Source of the DNA: Phycisphaeraceae bacterium
Lineage (GTDB): Bacteria; Planctomycetota; Phycisphaerae; Phycisphaerales; UBA1924
Direction of reading: 5' to 3'
DNA: 64,000 bases
NCBI GenBank assembly: GCA_019636555.1
Contig: JAHBXH010000001.1
Location: forward strand, 868,001 to 932,000
Of the stretch, positions 45,412-54,052 are shown piece by piece. The stretch's first letter is position 1. Every line of letters starts with the position of its first letter. The notes beneath the pieces were generated by a model. That model had not been told where the DNA came from. It saw nothing but the letters and a program-made list of their open reading frames with translations, and did no database searches. Made by a program: the position numbers and the translations under genes.

Positions 45412-46932
45412 ATGGCTGTGATGTTCCGGGCTTTGATCTGCGCAGCATTGCTGGTGTGTTCACCGGCGCTCGGCGATGGGAAGATATTTGCCGGTCATGC
45501 CGCGCCGGCGGAGATTCCCGAGCAGTCGGCGCTGATTGTGTACGACGGGAGAGTCGAGACACTGGCGATCGAAACGCGGTTTGCTGCGAAGGGCAGGGAC
45601 TTTGCATGGGTGGTGCCACTGCCGGCGAAGCCGGAGATTCGGGCCGGCACGGCAGGGATGTTTCCGACGCTGCGGGGGATGTTTCTGCCGCGGATGTGGG
45701 TTTTCGAGGGTGCCGGAGTTGTGATTGGACTGCTGTTGTTTTGGTGCGTTGGGTGTTGCCTCGTGATGCTTGGAGCTGGTTCGGCAGGTGCAAGAATCGC
45801 GGCCTGGGGAACTCTGGCATGGCTCCTTGTGACGTCCTGCGTGATGAGTTCACTGGGACTAGCGAGGGGAGGCGGAGGCGATTTCGGCGCGGTGACGGTC
45901 ATCGAACGTGCCTTGATCGGCGACTTCGATGTGTCGGTTGTACAGTCGGCGGATGCCGGCGAAATAAAGGGATGGCTCGCGGAAAATGGAGTCGGAACTT
46001 CGCCGGACGCGGACCGGGCGATCGAGGACTACGTGAAGCGAGGATGGTTCTTTGCGGTGTCGAAGCTGCGTCGCTCCTTCGATGAAGCGAGATTGACCGC
46101 ACCGACCCCTCTGATATTCAAATTTGCCGCGAGCAAGCCGGTCTATCCGATGCAACTCACGGGAGCGGGCGCGACGGCGCCGCTGCGGCTCGAACTGTTC
46201 GTGTTTGGAAAGTCGTTTGCGTTTGCATCGGGATTCGACAGCGTGCGGCGGGCGGACGTTGAGATTCTGGAGAGCGGACAAGGTTATTACTGGCGCGGTT
46301 CTACCAACGTTCGCGTTTCGCACGCGCTTGTGAAGGAAGTTGTGGGTGATGCACCGTGCGCAACGCTGCTGCGGCGCACTCTGCGGCCAGGAGACATGAA
46401 CCGCGACATCGATATCGAGTTTGCCGGTGCAAGCAGGAAAGGCAACTCGATCGCATCGAAGACCGCGGCGCTTCAGATGGCGATCGCGATGGGGCTGACC
46501 GCGTTTCTGATTAGCGGCGCCGGCTTGTCGCGCTGGGCGGCGCAGATTGGGCCGTGGCCTGCCGGTCTGCAGGGGTTGGGAATGTCGCTTGCAGCGGGCA
46601 TTGTCGGTTTCCTTCTGACATGGCATTTGATCCCGGCGGTTTCGGAAGCGAGCAAATCCGGTATTTCAGATTACAAGCGCATGAGGGAGATTCAGAGTGC
46701 GTGCTCCGTGGCCATCGATCAGATGGAGAAACAAGGGCCCGCAAAGAATAAGGAAGCATCGCTCGTTGCAGAGGCCGCCGTTCGCCTGCTTCAGCAAGAG
46801 TTCGGCTATCCCAACGACGTACGCGTCGAGGATTCGCCCGGCAACTTCATCATTCGAGAGAAGAATGGCGAGATTCAGTGTGTGTACTTCAACTGGAACG
46901 GACAGGAGACCGTCGAGACTTTGCGTTACTAA
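45412..46932 (+). CDS. DUF2330-family exported membrane protein
   Basis: A 506-residue protein with a signal peptide, then the DUF2330 core (SALIVYDGRVETLAIETRF, FAWVVPLPAKPEI), membrane helices at about 102-122 and 128-145, a large extracytoplasmic region, and helices near 350-370 and 380-405. DUF2330 has no known activity. A start at 45421 (three codons in) is equally good. Its TAA overlaps the stop of the convergent gene by four bases. Confidence 0.75.
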   Translation: MAVMFRALICAALLVCSPALGDGKIFAGHAAPAEIPEQSALIVYDGRVETLAIETRFAAKGRDFAWVVPLPAKPEIRAGTAGMFPTLRGMFLPRMWVFEGAGVVIGLLLFWCVGCCLVMLGAGSAGARIAAWGTLAWLLVTSCVMSSLGLARGGGGDFGAVTVIERALIGDFDVSVVQSADAGEIKGWLAENGVGTSPDADRAIEDYVKRGWFFAVSKLRRSFDEARLTAPTPLIFKFAASKPVYPMQLTGAGATAPLRLELFVFGKSFAFASGFDSVRRADVEILESGQGYYWRGSTNVRVSHALVKEVVGDAPCATLLRRTLRPGDMNRDIDIEFAGASRKGNSIASKTAALQMAIAMGLTAFLISGAGLSRWAAQIGPWPAGLQGLGMSLAAGIVGFLLTWHLIPAVSEASKSGISDYKRMREIQSACSVAIDQMEKQGPAKNKEASLVAEAAVRLLQQEFGYPNDVRVEDSPGNFIIREKNGEIQCVYFNWNGQETVETLRY

Positions 46933-47858
46933 TACGAGTACGGATCTGCCGCGAGCGCGTCCATGGCGCGTTTGCCGGCGATCGCGGCGAGAACAAGAAA
47001 AGGAATCGCGGCGACGGCGAGGCGCAGGAACGTGCGGCCCTTTGAAGGCACGGCGGGCTTCCAGATCGCATCGAGCAGGAACGGGAGTGTCGGAACGAGC
47101 GCTACGAGCGCGCCGAAAAGGACTTTGAGCCAATTCGGGTCTTCGCCGGCGCCGATGGATGCGGCGAAAGTGATCATCGACGCGACGAAGACGGGGACGT
47201 GCGTTGCGTTCTCCGCGAGGCGCAGGTTGGGGCGGATGAGTGCGACCGCGGCGCCGCCAAGGAGCGCCCACGAGATGATGCCGATGGCCTGGGCGCTCGG
47301 GAGCGAGCTGAGTCCGGGCTCGCAAGCGACGGCCGCGGCGAGCGTGAAGAGCGCGAGAATGCCGATGCCGCTGATGCCTTTGTTCAGCGTGACGATGTGG
47401 GAGAGCGAGAACCAGGCAGTGGTGGCGAACGCGCCGAGCAAGCCGAGCCAGGCGAGTTTTTCGGGGAGCGTCCACCGAAAGAAGATGGTTTGTGCGACAA
47501 AGCCGCCGAGCGTGACGATCGCGCCGAAGCGGGCGAGCAAGCGGAGTGCGCGAGGGCGGGGGAGGGCGAGCGCGACGAGCGCGAGAATGGCGGAGATGAG
47601 CGCGGTGAGCAGGGGCCACTCGGATGCGGAGCGCGGGTAGAGCACGAACTTGCCCGCGACCAGCGGCTGAAAGATGAACATCAGCGTGCAGAGGAGCACG
47701 GGAAGCACCCATGCGTGGCGCGGACGAGGGAGTTTGCCATTCGCGTCGGGCTGCGGCTCGGACCTTGGCGCGAGGAAGAAGAAGACGATCGCGCCGATGA
47801 AGAAGGGCGGGACCGAGCCGAGGAGGAGCACTTTGAGTTGTTCGGGAGAAATGGACAT
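46929..47858 (-). CDS. Multi-pass membrane protein, unknown function
   Basis: A 309-residue hydrophobic protein with eight to nine predicted helices (for example LLLGSVPPFFIGAIVFFFLA near 10-30 and LLTALISAILALVALAL near 85-100). No transporter motif is visible. The start at 47858 is chosen because the 58 residues before it are Arg/Pro-rich and run through a repeat. It is convergent with DUF2330. Confidence 0.65.
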   Translation of the reverse strand: MSISPEQLKVLLLGSVPPFFIGAIVFFFLAPRSEPQPDANGKLPRPRHAWVLPVLLCTLMFIFQPLVAGKFVLYPRSASEWPLLTALISAILALVALALPRPRALRLLARFGAIVTLGGFVAQTIFFRWTLPEKLAWLGLLGAFATTAWFSLSHIVTLNKGISGIGILALFTLAAAVACEPGLSSLPSAQAIGIISWALLGGAAVALIRPNLRLAENATHVPVFVASMITFAASIGAGEDPNWLKVLFGALVALVPTLPFLLDAIWKPAVPSKGRTFLRLAVAAIPFLVLAAIAGKRAMDALAADPYSY

Positions 47859-48070
47859 GCGAGATTCTTGGTGATGCGTGTCGCGAAACGGAAGCAAGGA
47901 GAGAACGCGGAGTTGCGGAGTTGGCGGAGTTGCGCGGAGAGCACGTGGAAGAAAAATGGATCGAATGGTCTGGAAAGAAAACGCACCGCGGCGTGCGGTG
48001 CGTTTGATCGTACTGGAATGCGGAAGACCCACCCCCTGCCCCCTACCTCCGGGAGGGGGTTTCGAAAAAG
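47859..48070. repeat. Repeat-rich gap with CGGAGTTG words and GC palindrome
   Basis: GCGGAGTTGCGGAGTTGGCG (about 47910-47930) has repeated units of 8 or 9 bases. A palindromic segment near 48039-48059 (CCCCCT to AGGGGG, with CCTCCGGGAGG inside) belongs to the GC palindrome family. No gene is seen. Confidence 0.5.
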
Positions 48071-48688
48071 TCAGGTGCCTTTGCCGCCTTCAGCGCTGAA
48101 GAGGATGCTGACTTCATCGCTGAGGCCGGGACCGACCATGAACGAGACGCCGTAATCGGAGCGATTGATTCTGAACCTGGTTTCGAAGCCGGCGACTTCG
48201 CCGTTGCGGGCTTTGCCGTGGCCGGTGTCGGTGACGGGGACGATGACCTCGGTGGTTTTGCCGCGGATCGTGAGATCGCCGGTCACGTCATAGGTCCCGT
48301 CGCCGGTTTTCTTAAACGACTTGCTCTTAAAGCTCATCGTGGGGAATTCGGTGACGGCAAAGAAGTCGCCACTCTTGAGGTGCTTGTCGCGGTTGGCGTT
48401 GGCGGTGTCGACGGAGTCGGTTTCGATCGTGATATCGATAAAGCTCTTGGAAGGGTCGGCGGGGTCGACATTGAAGGTGCCGCCGGTCTTGTTGAAGCGA
48501 CCGTAGAAGTTGGAAACGCCGTTGTGCTTGACGCCGAAGACGGCGGAGGTGTGAACGGGATCGACCTTGTAGCCGTTGTCCGCGGCGAAGTTGGCGACTG
48601 CTGGCGGGGTGGAGCTCCAGAGTGCCGCGGCAGTTCCGACGGCGGCGACGGTGAGGAAGGGGAGTGAGAGTTTGGCCAGCTTCTGCAT
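48071..48688 (-). CDS. YceI-family periplasmic protein
   Basis: A 205-residue protein with a signal peptide (MQKLAKLSLPFLTVAAVGTAAA) and the YceI lipocalin-like domain: YKVDPVHTSAVFGVKHNGVSN, FIDITIETDSVDTANANRDKHL and YDVTGDLTIRGKTTEV. YceI proteins are beta-barrels that bind isoprenoid chains in the periplasm. The start ATG at 48688 has GGAGA upstream. An upstream extension of about 100 codons would pass through repeat DNA and is rejected. Confidence 0.92.
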   Translation of the reverse strand: MQKLAKLSLPFLTVAAVGTAAALWSSTPPAVANFAADNGYKVDPVHTSAVFGVKHNGVSNFYGRFNKTGGTFNVDPADPSKSFIDITIETDSVDTANANRDKHLKSGDFFAVTEFPTMSFKSKSFKKTGDGTYDVTGDLTIRGKTTEVIVPVTDTGHGKARNGEVAGFETRFRINRSDYGVSFMVGPGLSDEVSILFSAEGGKGT

Positions 48689-48953
48689 GAGAATCGGTCT
48701 CCAAGCGGGGAAACGAGAGCCTACCGGAAACGTCCGGGAAGCGACGGAGAGTTGGATGCGGGGGGCTTCGGGAGGATTCATTGACAATAGATGGCAATAG
48801 ATGTAGGATTTTGGCAGACGAGGGGCGAGGGAAGGGCTTGGAAGGCGGATGGCGGATGGCGGAACTCGGAACTCGGATTTCGGATCGCAAAGGCAGAAGG
48901 CGGATTGCTCAGGGAAGAGAGGGGCGGGACCGACGGCGATTGCGGGAGGCATC
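48689..48953. repeat. Gap with GGCGGAT and GGAACTCGG words
   Basis: The stretch 48843-48905 is made of short degenerate copies (GGCGGATGGCGGATGGCGGA, ACTCGGAACTCGG). It resembles the 53119-53222 array. No gene is seen before parD. Confidence 0.45.
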
Positions 48954-49232
48954 ATGAAAGAGAAGGAAGACAAGCAGAAGATGGAGACGATGAACATCTC
49001 GCTACCGAAGGAACTGGCGGAGTTTGTCGAGCACAGGGTGGCGGGGCAGTTCGGGAACCGGAGCGAGTATTTTCGTCATCTGGTGCGGGAGGATGCGGAG
49101 AAGCGCACGCGGTTTGAGCAGTTGATTCGAGAAGGGCTTGATGAGACCGGCGCCACCGAGGTGACGCCGGAATTCTGGGAAGCGATGAAGGCGCGAGTTG
49201 CTGAACGGCTCAAGAAGCGGAAGAGCGCGTGA
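48954..49232 (+). CDS. parD: ParD-family antitoxin
   Basis: A 92-residue antitoxin of ribbon-helix-helix type. The N-terminal DNA-binding strand and helices are MNISLPKELAEFVEHRVA and GNRSEYFRHLVREDAEK, the CopG/ParD pattern, followed by a charged toxin-binding tail. It should neutralise the ParE toxin and repress the operon. Start at 48954, with GGGAGG seven bases upstream. Its TGA overlaps the GTG start of parE by four bases. Confidence 0.85.
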   Translation: MKEKEDKQKMETMNISLPKELAEFVEHRVAGQFGNRSEYFRHLVREDAEKRTRFEQLIREGLDETGATEVTPEFWEAMKARVAERLKKRKSA

Positions 49233-49552
49233 TCAACATCATCATTTCGCGTGCCGCGGAGCGTGATGTTGAGTCGCACGCGATGTTTCTGGCGCTCGAT
49301 AGCCACGAAGCTGCGGCACGGTTTCTGGAACGGGTGGATTCCACGATCGAGTTGCTGAGAGAGCGGCCGGAATTGGGGCACGTGCGACGAGACTTGTTCC
49401 CGGTGGAAGTTGCCGAGTTGCGGCTGCTGGCTGTCGAAGGGTTTCCGAAGCACCTCGTTGTGTATCGCATTCGCGAAGAAAACCTGTACGTGGTGAGGGT
49501 CCTGCACGGCTCGCGGGATCTTCCGGCGATGGACATTTCGGCGGCGGAATAG
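49229..49552 (+). CDS. parE: ParE/RelE-superfamily toxin
   Basis: A 107-residue toxin with the RelE/ParE fold: ISRAAERDVESHAMFLA, then RPELGHVRRDL, and YRIREENLYVVRVLHGSRDL, the last as in ParE proteins. ParE poisons DNA gyrase; RelE cuts mRNA at the ribosome. The ParD partner suggests the gyrase type. The start is GTG at 49229, overlapping parD by four bases, so the pair is coupled. Confidence 0.85.
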   Translation: MINIIISRAAERDVESHAMFLALDSHEAAARFLERVDSTIELLRERPELGHVRRDLFPVEVAELRLLAVEGFPKHLVVYRIREENLYVVRVLHGSRDLPAMDISAAE

Positions 49553-49578
49553 GTGATCGAATACAGTCGGTGACCATT

Positions 49579-50940
49579 ATGAGCAAGAACGTTTTTGATA
49601 CGCGGACGGACGCACTCTTCTCGCAACTCCGCGACCAGAAGGTCTGGAAGGAGTTGCAGACCATCGAAGGGCCGATGGACGCGAAGATCCGGCTGAGGCA
49701 GGCGGACGGGAAGGAAAAGGAAGTCCTGTGCTTCTGCTCGAACAACTACCTGGGGCTCGCGAATCACCCGGAGGTTGTTGAAGCGGGGATCAGGGGCTTG
49801 CGCGATTACGGCGCGGGGACGGCAAGCGTGCGGTTCATCTGCGGGACGTTCTCGCCTCATCATGAACTGGAAGCCGAGATCGCGCGGATGATGGGGACGG
49901 AGAGTTCGTACACATTCGTGAGCGCGTGGACCGCGGCGGAGGCGCTCTTCCCGACGTGCACGGAGCCGGGCGACTGCATCATCAGCGATGAACTCAACCA
50001 CGCGTGCATCATCGATGCGATCCGCCTGACGACGGTCATCAAGAAGGGCGTGCAGAAGGCGGTGTACGCGAACAACAGATTGGAAGGCGAGAAGAGTCTG
50101 CGCGCGGCGCTCGAGGCGGCGAAGAAGAATCCGGAGGTGACGGGGCAGATCTGGGTCGTGACCGACGGCGTCTTCAGCATGGAAGGCTCGATCGCGGATT
50201 TGCCGGCGATGCGGAAACTGTGCGATGAGTTCGGGGCGCTGCTCGTCGTCGATGATTCGCACGGGCACGGGGTGATGGGGAAATTGGGAAGAGGGACGCA
50301 CGAGCACTGGGGGATGGTGGGGGAGTTGCAAATGGCAAAGGGCCAAATAGCAAATGGCAAAGGGGGAGAAGAAGGGAAATGGCCAAATGGCCAAATGGCC
50401 AAAGGGCCAAATGAAGAGAAAGCTCAAAGCTCAAAGCAGCAAAGCTCAAATGGATCGGGGAATGGGCGCGTGGACATCTTTACCGGCACGCTGGGGAAGG
50501 CGCTTGGTGGTGGGGCGGGAGGGTTTGTGGCGGCGAGCGAGCGGGTGACGAAATTGCTCATCCAGCGCGGCAGGCCGACGCTCTTCAGCAATGCGTTGCC
50601 GGTGACGGTGGCGTGCAGCGCGAAGAAGGCGATCGAGATCATGCTGCGCGAGCCGCAGCGCGTGCAGAAACTGAAGGACAACACGGCGTATGCGCGGAAG
50701 AAGATCAAGGAGGCGGGGTTCGATGTGCTCGAGAGCCCGACCGCGATCTGCCCGATCATCGTGGGCGAGACGGCGAAGGCGATCGCGATGAGCAAGCGAC
50801 TCTTGGAACTGGGCGTGTTTGTGATCGGATTCGGGTATCCGGTCGTGCCGGAGGGGCATGCGCGGCTGCGGTGCCAGATCTCGGCGGCGCATTCGACGGG
50901 GGATATTGATGCGCTGGTGGGGGCGCTGAGAAAGTTGTAG
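49579..50940 (+). CDS. kbl: Alpha-oxoamine synthase, 2-amino-3-ketobutyrate CoA ligase-like, with in-frame insertion
   Basis: A PLP-dependent enzyme that joins or splits glycine, acetyl-CoA and 2-amino-3-ketobutyrate in threonine breakdown. Visible motifs are CSNNYLGLA, GTASVRFICGT, DDSHGHGVMG with the PLP-binding Asp and His, and TGTLGKALGGG with the Schiff-base Lys. The start ATG 49579 follows a GTG three codons upstream. Codons 250-295 are an insertion of 46 residues, rich in Gly, Gln, Asn and Lys, made from short repeats and without counterpart in KBL, in which the two flanks join directly. A related synthase such as AONS is possible, but KBL fits best. Confidence 0.85.
   Translation: MSKNVFDTRTDALFSQLRDQKVWKELQTIEGPMDAKIRLRQADGKEKEVLCFCSNNYLGLANHPEVVEAGIRGLRDYGAGTASVRFICGTFSPHHELEAEIARMMGTESSYTFVSAWTAAEALFPTCTEPGDCIISDELNHACIIDAIRLTTVIKKGVQKAVYANNRLEGEKSLRAALEAAKKNPEVTGQIWVVTDGVFSMEGSIADLPAMRKLCDEFGALLVVDDSHGHGVMGKLGRGTHEHWGMVGELQMAKGQIANGKGGEEGKWPNGQMAKGPNEEKAQSSKQQSSNGSGNGRVDIFTGTLGKALGGGAGGFVAASERVTKLLIQRGRPTLFSNALPVTVACSAKKAIEIMLREPQRVQKLKDNTAYARKKIKEAGFDVLESPTAICPIIVGETAKAIAMSKRLLELGVFVIGFGYPVVPEGHARLRCQISAAHSTGDIDALVGALRKL
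50326..50463 (+). repeat. In-frame 138-nt repeat insertion in the kbl-like gene
   Basis: The insert is built of AAATGGC, AAAGGGCCAAAT and AAATGGCCA words, tandem in 9-base steps (50389-50413), then AAAGCTCAAAG words (50427-50450). It has 46 codons and no stop, so the reading frame continues. The AAATGGC and AAAGCTCAAA words recur at 53953-53998 and 57414-57503. Confidence 0.8.
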
Positions 50941-50949
50941 GTGTGAGTT

Positions 50950-51906
50950 GTGAAACTGCGAAGGGGGATTGGTGAGATGGGTGCTACTCGATCGCCAAGT
51001 TGGATATCTGGTGCTCAACTCGTTAGGCTGGCTGATTCTCTGCACGAGGCGGCATTTTCGGAGCAATTGCGCCAGTCGCTTGCTACCCAATTGCTGGGGA
51101 TGGCCACTAGCAAGCGATCCGCAGCGCAAGCAAAGTTCGAATCTCAACGGGATCTCGCTCGCATCGTTGTTTTCGTCGGCATCGTTCTCATGGCCATAAT
51201 GACATTAAGCGCTCTCGGAGGCACCGCCGTAGCGGCGCTGTCGCTGATCCCAATCGCTCTGCTCGGCGCCTTGTTGTTTTGGTTGACGGGCAGCCGCGCG
51301 CTTCACCTTCCAAATAGTCCCGGGATCGCGCCCTATGAACTAAGACGCATGGGAGTTGGGGAAGTTGTTTCAGCTGAACAAATGGCCGGTCTGACCTACG
51401 ATGAAGTTCTTGGCGCAAGAGATTTGTGTGGAAAGAAAATCGTAAACATATTTGCGAATAAGTTGGCATCCAAGTTTAAGAAAATAATGGCGGATGGGCA
51501 GATGAAGGTGTGGGAAGACGGGCTAATTGCGATTGCGTCGAAACACGGCCTCGTCTTGGCAGATGTCCCGAGCGATTTGCTCTTGGTTCTTTCAAACGAA
51601 AGAATTAAAGAGCTGCGACTGTCGCATAAGAAAGACTTGACTGTTCAGGACACAGGGCCTGCTTTGGCGGGAGGTGTTCTTGCAGGAATGATGGGTGCAG
51701 CTCTCGGTGGCGGAAGTCTCGCGGCAGGTGCCGCAATCGGTGCAGCGTGGGCAGAATCGCAACGCGCGTCGCGTGTCTTGGTATCAGAGTCGTGGCTCTT
51801 GGATGTTTTGACGGACGCGTCGGAGATGCCGGTTATGACAATGCAATTTGATACCGAATCTGCCGCCAAGACAATGGAGGCAATATTGCAGATTGGGATA
51901 AGATAA
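50950..51906 (+). CDS. Hypothetical protein with two membrane helices
   Basis: A 318-residue product with GTG start at 50950, nine bases after the kbl-like stop. A pair of helices near 73-95 and 97-115 (IVVFVGIVLMAIMTLSALG, IPIALLGALLFWL) is followed by a cytosolic domain of about 200 residues, and a Gly/Ala-rich hydrophobic segment near 240-270. The gene is clearly poorer in GC than its neighbours (many AAA, GAA and TTG codons), which may mean a foreign origin. No family is recognised. Confidence 0.6.
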   Translation: MKLRRGIGEMGATRSPSWISGAQLVRLADSLHEAAFSEQLRQSLATQLLGMATSKRSAAQAKFESQRDLARIVVFVGIVLMAIMTLSALGGTAVAALSLIPIALLGALLFWLTGSRALHLPNSPGIAPYELRRMGVGEVVSAEQMAGLTYDEVLGARDLCGKKIVNIFANKLASKFKKIMADGQMKVWEDGLIAIASKHGLVLADVPSDLLLVLSNERIKELRLSHKKDLTVQDTGPALAGGVLAGMMGAALGGGSLAAGAAIGAAWAESQRASRVLVSESWLLDVLTDASEMPVMTMQFDTESAAKTMEAILQIGIR

Positions 51907-51985
51907 GTAGGACTTGAAGAAGCGAAAGTCTGCAACATGTCTTGGATGATGCCGAAATCGTTGATTCAGATCGCGGGCGAGCCCA

Positions 51986-52064
51986 CTGCCTCTCCGGGGC
52001 AGGAGGAGTTGGGGGTTGTTATCGACGGGTTGCGGTCGATCGAAGCGACCTCGCTCCATCCGTC
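51986..52064 (+). repeat. Direct repeat upstream of the CPBP gene, copy 1
   Basis: A degenerate 79-base copy of the sequence at 53002-53082, sharing CTCCGGGGCAGGAG, ACGGGTTGCG and GCGACCTCG. It is a direct repeat of the other copy, so both flank the CPBP protease gene. Confidence 0.7.
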
Positions 52065-52105
52065 TCTCCCCCGCTCGGGCGCAGAAGATTGGAAACCTTG
52101 CCAGA

Positions 52106-52954
52106 CTAGCTGACACTCTGCGCGATGCTCGCGGCAGTTCCGGCAAGGATTTGCAGCGGAATGTGCGTTGCCGCGTGCGCGGCCATCGCGGATTCGAGGC
52201 CGCGGCGGGTGTAGAGGTAGCCGTAGACGGTGCCGGCGACACCGTTGAGAACCAGAACACGGGCGACGAGCCAAGGAGTCAATTCGCCGAGGCGGGCGGC
52301 GAGGGGCAAGTGGCCGAGCGCGAAGAGGAATGTGGCGATCAGGATTGCGGTCCAGATCGCGCCGGGGGTGGGCTGGCCATCTGGTTGGCTACTGGGGGTG
52401 CGCCAGAATTTGCCGAGAAGCCATGCGAGCAATGTGACAAGAAAGAAGCGGCAGATGAGTTCTTCGGTGATGCCGCCGTAGACGAGACCGGCGAGGAGGC
52501 GCTTCCAGAGTGGAACGTCGGCCATCCACTTCGCGAGTTCGAGGCCGGTGCGCGGGAGGAAGAGGAAGGCGTCGAGGACAATCAGAAGCAGGCCTGTGCC
52601 GAGGCCGATGATTGCGGCGAGTGCGAGACGGCGCGCGAGGCCGGGGCGCGGCGAACCCGCACGCCAGGCTTCGAGTTCGGGCGCGCCGAGACCGACTTTC
52701 TTGCCGAGCACGAGACCGACCGCGATTGCGACACCGAAGATCGCGGCGTTTTGCACGAAGCCGAGCGCGAAGACCGCGGGGAGAGGCATCGGCAGGTTTT
52801 TTTGGAACTCGGCTTTGGCGCCCGGGCTCACCAGTCTTGGGAGCCACTGCACCACGAGTGGGATCGTGGCGAGGAATCCGAGCAGGCCACCGGCAAGGAG
52901 AATGAGGAGGAGGGGCCAGTCGATTGCGCGGGGTTTGGGGGTGGAAGAAGGCAC
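52106..52954 (-). CDS. CPBP-family intramembrane metalloprotease
   Basis: A 282-residue multi-pass protein of the CPBP/ABI family (related to CAAX prenyl protease 2). Motifs are TEELICR (the E-E-x-x-x-R box), FALGHLP, and an HAATH end, which together supply the metal or catalytic residues. Function in bacteria varies from protein processing to bacteriocin immunity. The start is uncertain: GTG at 52954 gives the product above; a longer frame to 53077 runs through a repeat and gives unconserved-looking residues. Confidence 0.78.
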   Translation of the reverse strand: MPSSTPKPRAIDWPLLLILLAGGLLGFLATIPLVVQWLPRLVSPGAKAEFQKNLPMPLPAVFALGFVQNAAIFGVAIAVGLVLGKKVGLGAPELEAWRAGSPRPGLARRLALAAIIGLGTGLLLIVLDAFLFLPRTGLELAKWMADVPLWKRLLAGLVYGGITEELICRFFLVTLLAWLLGKFWRTPSSQPDGQPTPGAIWTAILIATFLFALGHLPLAARLGELTPWLVARVLVLNGVAGTVYGYLYTRRGLESAMAAHAATHIPLQILAGTAASIAQSVS

Positions 52955-53001
52955 GCGGAGGGTTGTTGGGAATGGACGGGATTGTGTTGCGGGGGATTCC
53001 G

Positions 53002-53082
53002 CTGCCCCTCCGGGGCAGGAGAGATCATGCGCGTCGGTTTCCACGGGTTGCGCTCGGTCGAGGCGACCTCGTTCCACCCGTG
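53002..53082 (+). repeat. Direct repeat downstream of the CPBP gene, copy 2
   Basis: The second copy of the repeat at 51986-52064, in the same orientation, about 1 kb away. Shared blocks are CTCCGGGGCAGGAG and the block TCGAGGCGACCTCG with two or three mismatches. Confidence 0.7.
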
Positions 53083-53118
53083 GCTACAGCCCGGCGCCCC
53101 GTTGGGGCGGAGAATCCG

Positions 53119-53222
53119 ATCGCGGATCGCGGATCGCGGATCGCGGATCGCGGATCGCGGATCGGAAATCAGAAACAGAAATCGCGGATCGCAGATCGCA
53201 GAACAGAGAATGGCGAACGTGG
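53119..53222. repeat. GGATCGC tandem array and degenerate tail
   Basis: The heptamer GGATCGC repeats six times or so between 53119 and 53165, then decays into ATCGCAGATCGCAG and GAACAGAGAATGGCG. It lies in the gap between the CPBP and reductase genes. Confidence 0.8.
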
Positions 53223-53270
53223 AGTTGAAGGAACGAGTGGGCGGTGCATCGGTCGGAGGCGTTGGATGAA

Positions 53271-53924
53271 CTAGGGCTGTTTACGAAGGAAGACATGCGC
53301 CACGGCCTTTTCGCTGCCCACATGCCGCTCGCAGTAGTAGCCGAGCGCGTGGGTGTCGATGCCGTGGAGGAGGTGTTCGCCGCGGCCGAGAAGAACCGGC
53401 GAGATGGCGAGGTGAAGGTCGTCGATGAGGCGGGCTTGCAGGTATTGGCGGATCGTTGCGACGCCGCCGCCGACGCGCACGTCTCTGCCGCCCGCGGCAT
53501 CGGTCGCCTGTTTGAGCGCGGAGTGGATGCCGTCGGTCACGAAGTGGAACGTTGTGCCGCCTTTCATCCGGAGGGGCGGGCGCGGGTGATGCGTGAGGAC
53601 GAAGACGGGCGTGTGGTAAGGGGGTTCTTCGCCCCACCAGCCTTTCCAATTCTCGTCGGGCCATGGGCCGCGCACGGGGCCGAACATGTTGCGGCCGAGG
53701 ATCCACGCGCCGATGTTTTCGAAACCTTTGGCGGCGATGTCGTCATCGCCACCGGTGTCGCCGCCGGATTGGTTTTGCATCTGGCGCCAGGTACGGGTGG
53801 TCATGAACCAATTGAAGAGTTCGGAGCCGCGGAGGCCGAGCGGGTTTTCGAGACTCTGCGCGGGGCCGGCGCCGTAGCCGTCGAGAGAGAGGGAGAAGCA
53901 GAGGACGCGGAGGCGGGAGGGCAT
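53271..53924 (-). CDS. Dihydrofolate reductase/RibD-family oxidoreductase
   Basis: A 217-residue member of the RibD-C/DHFR fold: RVLCFSLSLDGYGAG at the start, NIGAWILGRNMFGPVRGPW in the centre, and VTDGIHSALKQATDAAGGRDV with VRVGGGVATIRQYL, the NADPH site. These small reductases are common near stress genes but usually have unknown substrates. The start at 53924 is set by the core motif. The upstream 85 codons of open frame run into repeat DNA. Confidence 0.85.
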   Translation of the reverse strand: MPSRLRVLCFSLSLDGYGAGPAQSLENPLGLRGSELFNWFMTTRTWRQMQNQSGGDTGGDDDIAAKGFENIGAWILGRNMFGPVRGPWPDENWKGWWGEEPPYHTPVFVLTHHPRPPLRMKGGTTFHFVTDGIHSALKQATDAAGGRDVRVGGGVATIRQYLQARLIDDLHLAISPVLLGRGEHLLHGIDTHALGYYCERHVGSEKAVAHVFLRKQP

Positions 53925-53952
53925 GGGAGAATCCTGGGCGGATGGCGGAGAG

Positions 53953-53998
53953 AAATGGCAAATCGCAAATGAGCAAATGGCAAATGAGGAATGAGACG
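53953..53998. repeat. AAATGGCAAAT word array
   Basis: GGCAAATCGCAAATGAGCAA and AAATGGCAAATGAGG are built from the same 9- to 10-base words as the insertion in the kbl-like gene. It lies upstream of the reductase start. Confidence 0.65.
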
Positions 53999-54052
53999 AG
54001 CGGGGGAAGCGCCAAATTGGAAGCGGCGAGGCGATTCTGAAAGGCGTTGGTC

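Noticed and set aside
52016..53269. 417-codon plus-strand frame over the CPBP gene
   Set aside because: It crosses both direct repeats, is extremely charged, and lies opposite a frame with clear CPBP motifs.
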